A stretch of 64,000 nucleotides of DNA from Bacteroidota bacterium. GTDB taxonomy: Bacteria; Bacteroidota; Bacteroidia; Chitinophagales; Chitinophagaceae. Within the stretch, counting starts at the first letter, position 1; each line of letters starts with the position of its first letter. Made by a program: the position numbers and the translations under genes. The notes below the pieces were generated by a model. The model worked only from the letters and a program-made list of their open reading frames with translations, made no database searches and had not been told where the DNA came from. Location: positions 1-64,000 of the forward strand of contig CANGFA010000005.1 of NCBI GenBank assembly GCA_947453145.1, in the 5' to 3' direction. Positions 63,481 to 64,000 of this stretch are shown here, one piece after another.

Positions 63481-64000
63481 ATGGAAAAAATATTATTAAT
63501 TGAAGACAATGATGCATTAAGAGATAATACAGCGGAAATTCTCAGTTTAGCAAATTATGAGATTACGACTGCCGAAAACGGAAAAATTGGTGTTGAAAAA
63601 GCAATTGCCAATCCACCGGATTTAATAGTTTGTGATATTATGATGCCCGTATTAGACGGCTATGGTGTATATCAAATTATTAGTAAACATCCCCATTTGC
63701 AACATATCCCTTTTATTTTTTTAAGTGCTAAAAGCGAAAGAACCGATTTAAGAAAGGGAATGGAAATGGGTGCAGATGATTATATCACCAAACCTTTCTC
63801 TGATTCAGAATTAATAAACGCTATTCGTGCAAGATTAGAAAAAGTTAAAATTCATCAAAATCAAGGTGGAAAAGCCATAGAAACTTGGTACCAAATTATT
63901 TCCGATTTGGGAAATAAGGATGAAATGCATACTGCATTAGAGAATCATGATGTAATTGAATATAAGAAAAAACAAACCATCTATTCGGAAGGACAGCACC
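63481..64000 (+). CDS. Response regulator (REC plus start of CRP/FNR-type domain), partial
   Basis: 173 codons are in the window and the frame is open at the right edge. The receiver domain (1-120) has the acidic pair IEDND, phospho-acceptor D52 in VCDIMMPVLDG and K104 in YITKPF. After a linker, EYKKKQTIYSEGQH (about 160-173) looks like the first strand of a cyclic-nucleotide-binding-type CRP/FNR domain. In Bacteroidetes such REC-CRP proteins end in a helix-turn-helix; that part is outside the window. It starts 10 bp after the histidine kinase. Confidence 0.85.
   Translation, partial: MEKILLIEDNDALRDNTAEILSLANYEITTAENGKIGVEKAIANPPDLIVCDIMMPVLDGYGVYQIISKHPHLQHIPFIFLSAKSERTDLRKGMEMGADDYITKPFSDSELINAIRARLEKVKIHQNQGGKAIETWYQIISDLGNKDEMHTALENHDVIEYKKKQTIYSEGQH

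Overview
The window is a stretch of chromosome from a low-GC member of the Bacteroidetes (Bacteroidota), most likely family Chitinophagaceae; the family is inferred from gene content and was not tested against a database. Supporting signs are: many genes preceded by the Bacteroidetes sigma-factor -7 box TAnnTTTG instead of a strong Shine-Dalgarno site; signal peptides ending in ...AQ; futalosine-route menaquinone genes (mqnA and a UbiD-type decarboxylase); bshC for bacillithiol; an outer-membrane PD40/OmpA protein; and GH20 and GH29 glycosidases.

Layout. 1-340: tRNA-Cys on the minus strand with a terminator and a repeat-bearing tail. 437-2588: nucleoside phosphorylase, dapF, Nudix operon. 2599-3687: queuosine-precursor transporter and a small membrane protein. 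3767-12633: YfhO membrane protein and a surface-glycan cluster (GT11, two GT2, GT4, DUF268, flippase). 12619-18588: mqnA, purB, DnaQ-type exonuclease, valS, GNAT. 18624-22174: FkbM methyltransferase, ORF6N protein with a twin palindromic operator, Lrp regulator divergent from ahcY with an Lrp-box match between them. 22316-35682: GH20, barrel protein, DUF2452, ubiD-like, pdxJ, GH29, purE, bshC, sterol desaturase, rimO. 35756-40548: prfC, lpdA, SAM hydrolase, SDR. 40693-41045: tRNA-Lys with a second copy of the repeat-bearing tail.

41103-47958 is a visibly more AT-rich accessory block, all on the minus strand: small secreted proteins around a TMEM43-family membrane protein and a CASTOR/POLLUX-like RCK ion channel separated by 2 bp. 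48101-61758 holds an FAD/Fe-S dehydrogenase, outer-membrane and efflux proteins, NAD(P)HX dehydratase, an M28 peptidase, Amt and a porin-like protein. The window ends in a soluble PAS histidine kinase followed by a regulator that starts with a receiver domain and runs off the edge at what looks like a CRP/FNR-type domain.

Three observations stand out. First, the regions downstream of tRNA-Cys and tRNA-Lys, 40 kb apart, share a composite structured element in the same orientation relative to the tRNA, with hairpins kept although stem sequences differ. Second, the TMEM43 and CASTOR/POLLUX-like genes, whose eukaryotic relatives are both nuclear-envelope proteins, form a tight gene pair among secreted proteins. 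Third, there are two candidate operators: a pair of 25-bp palindromes 42 bp apart at the ORF6N gene, and a 14-of-15 match to the E. coli Lrp consensus between lrp and ahcY.
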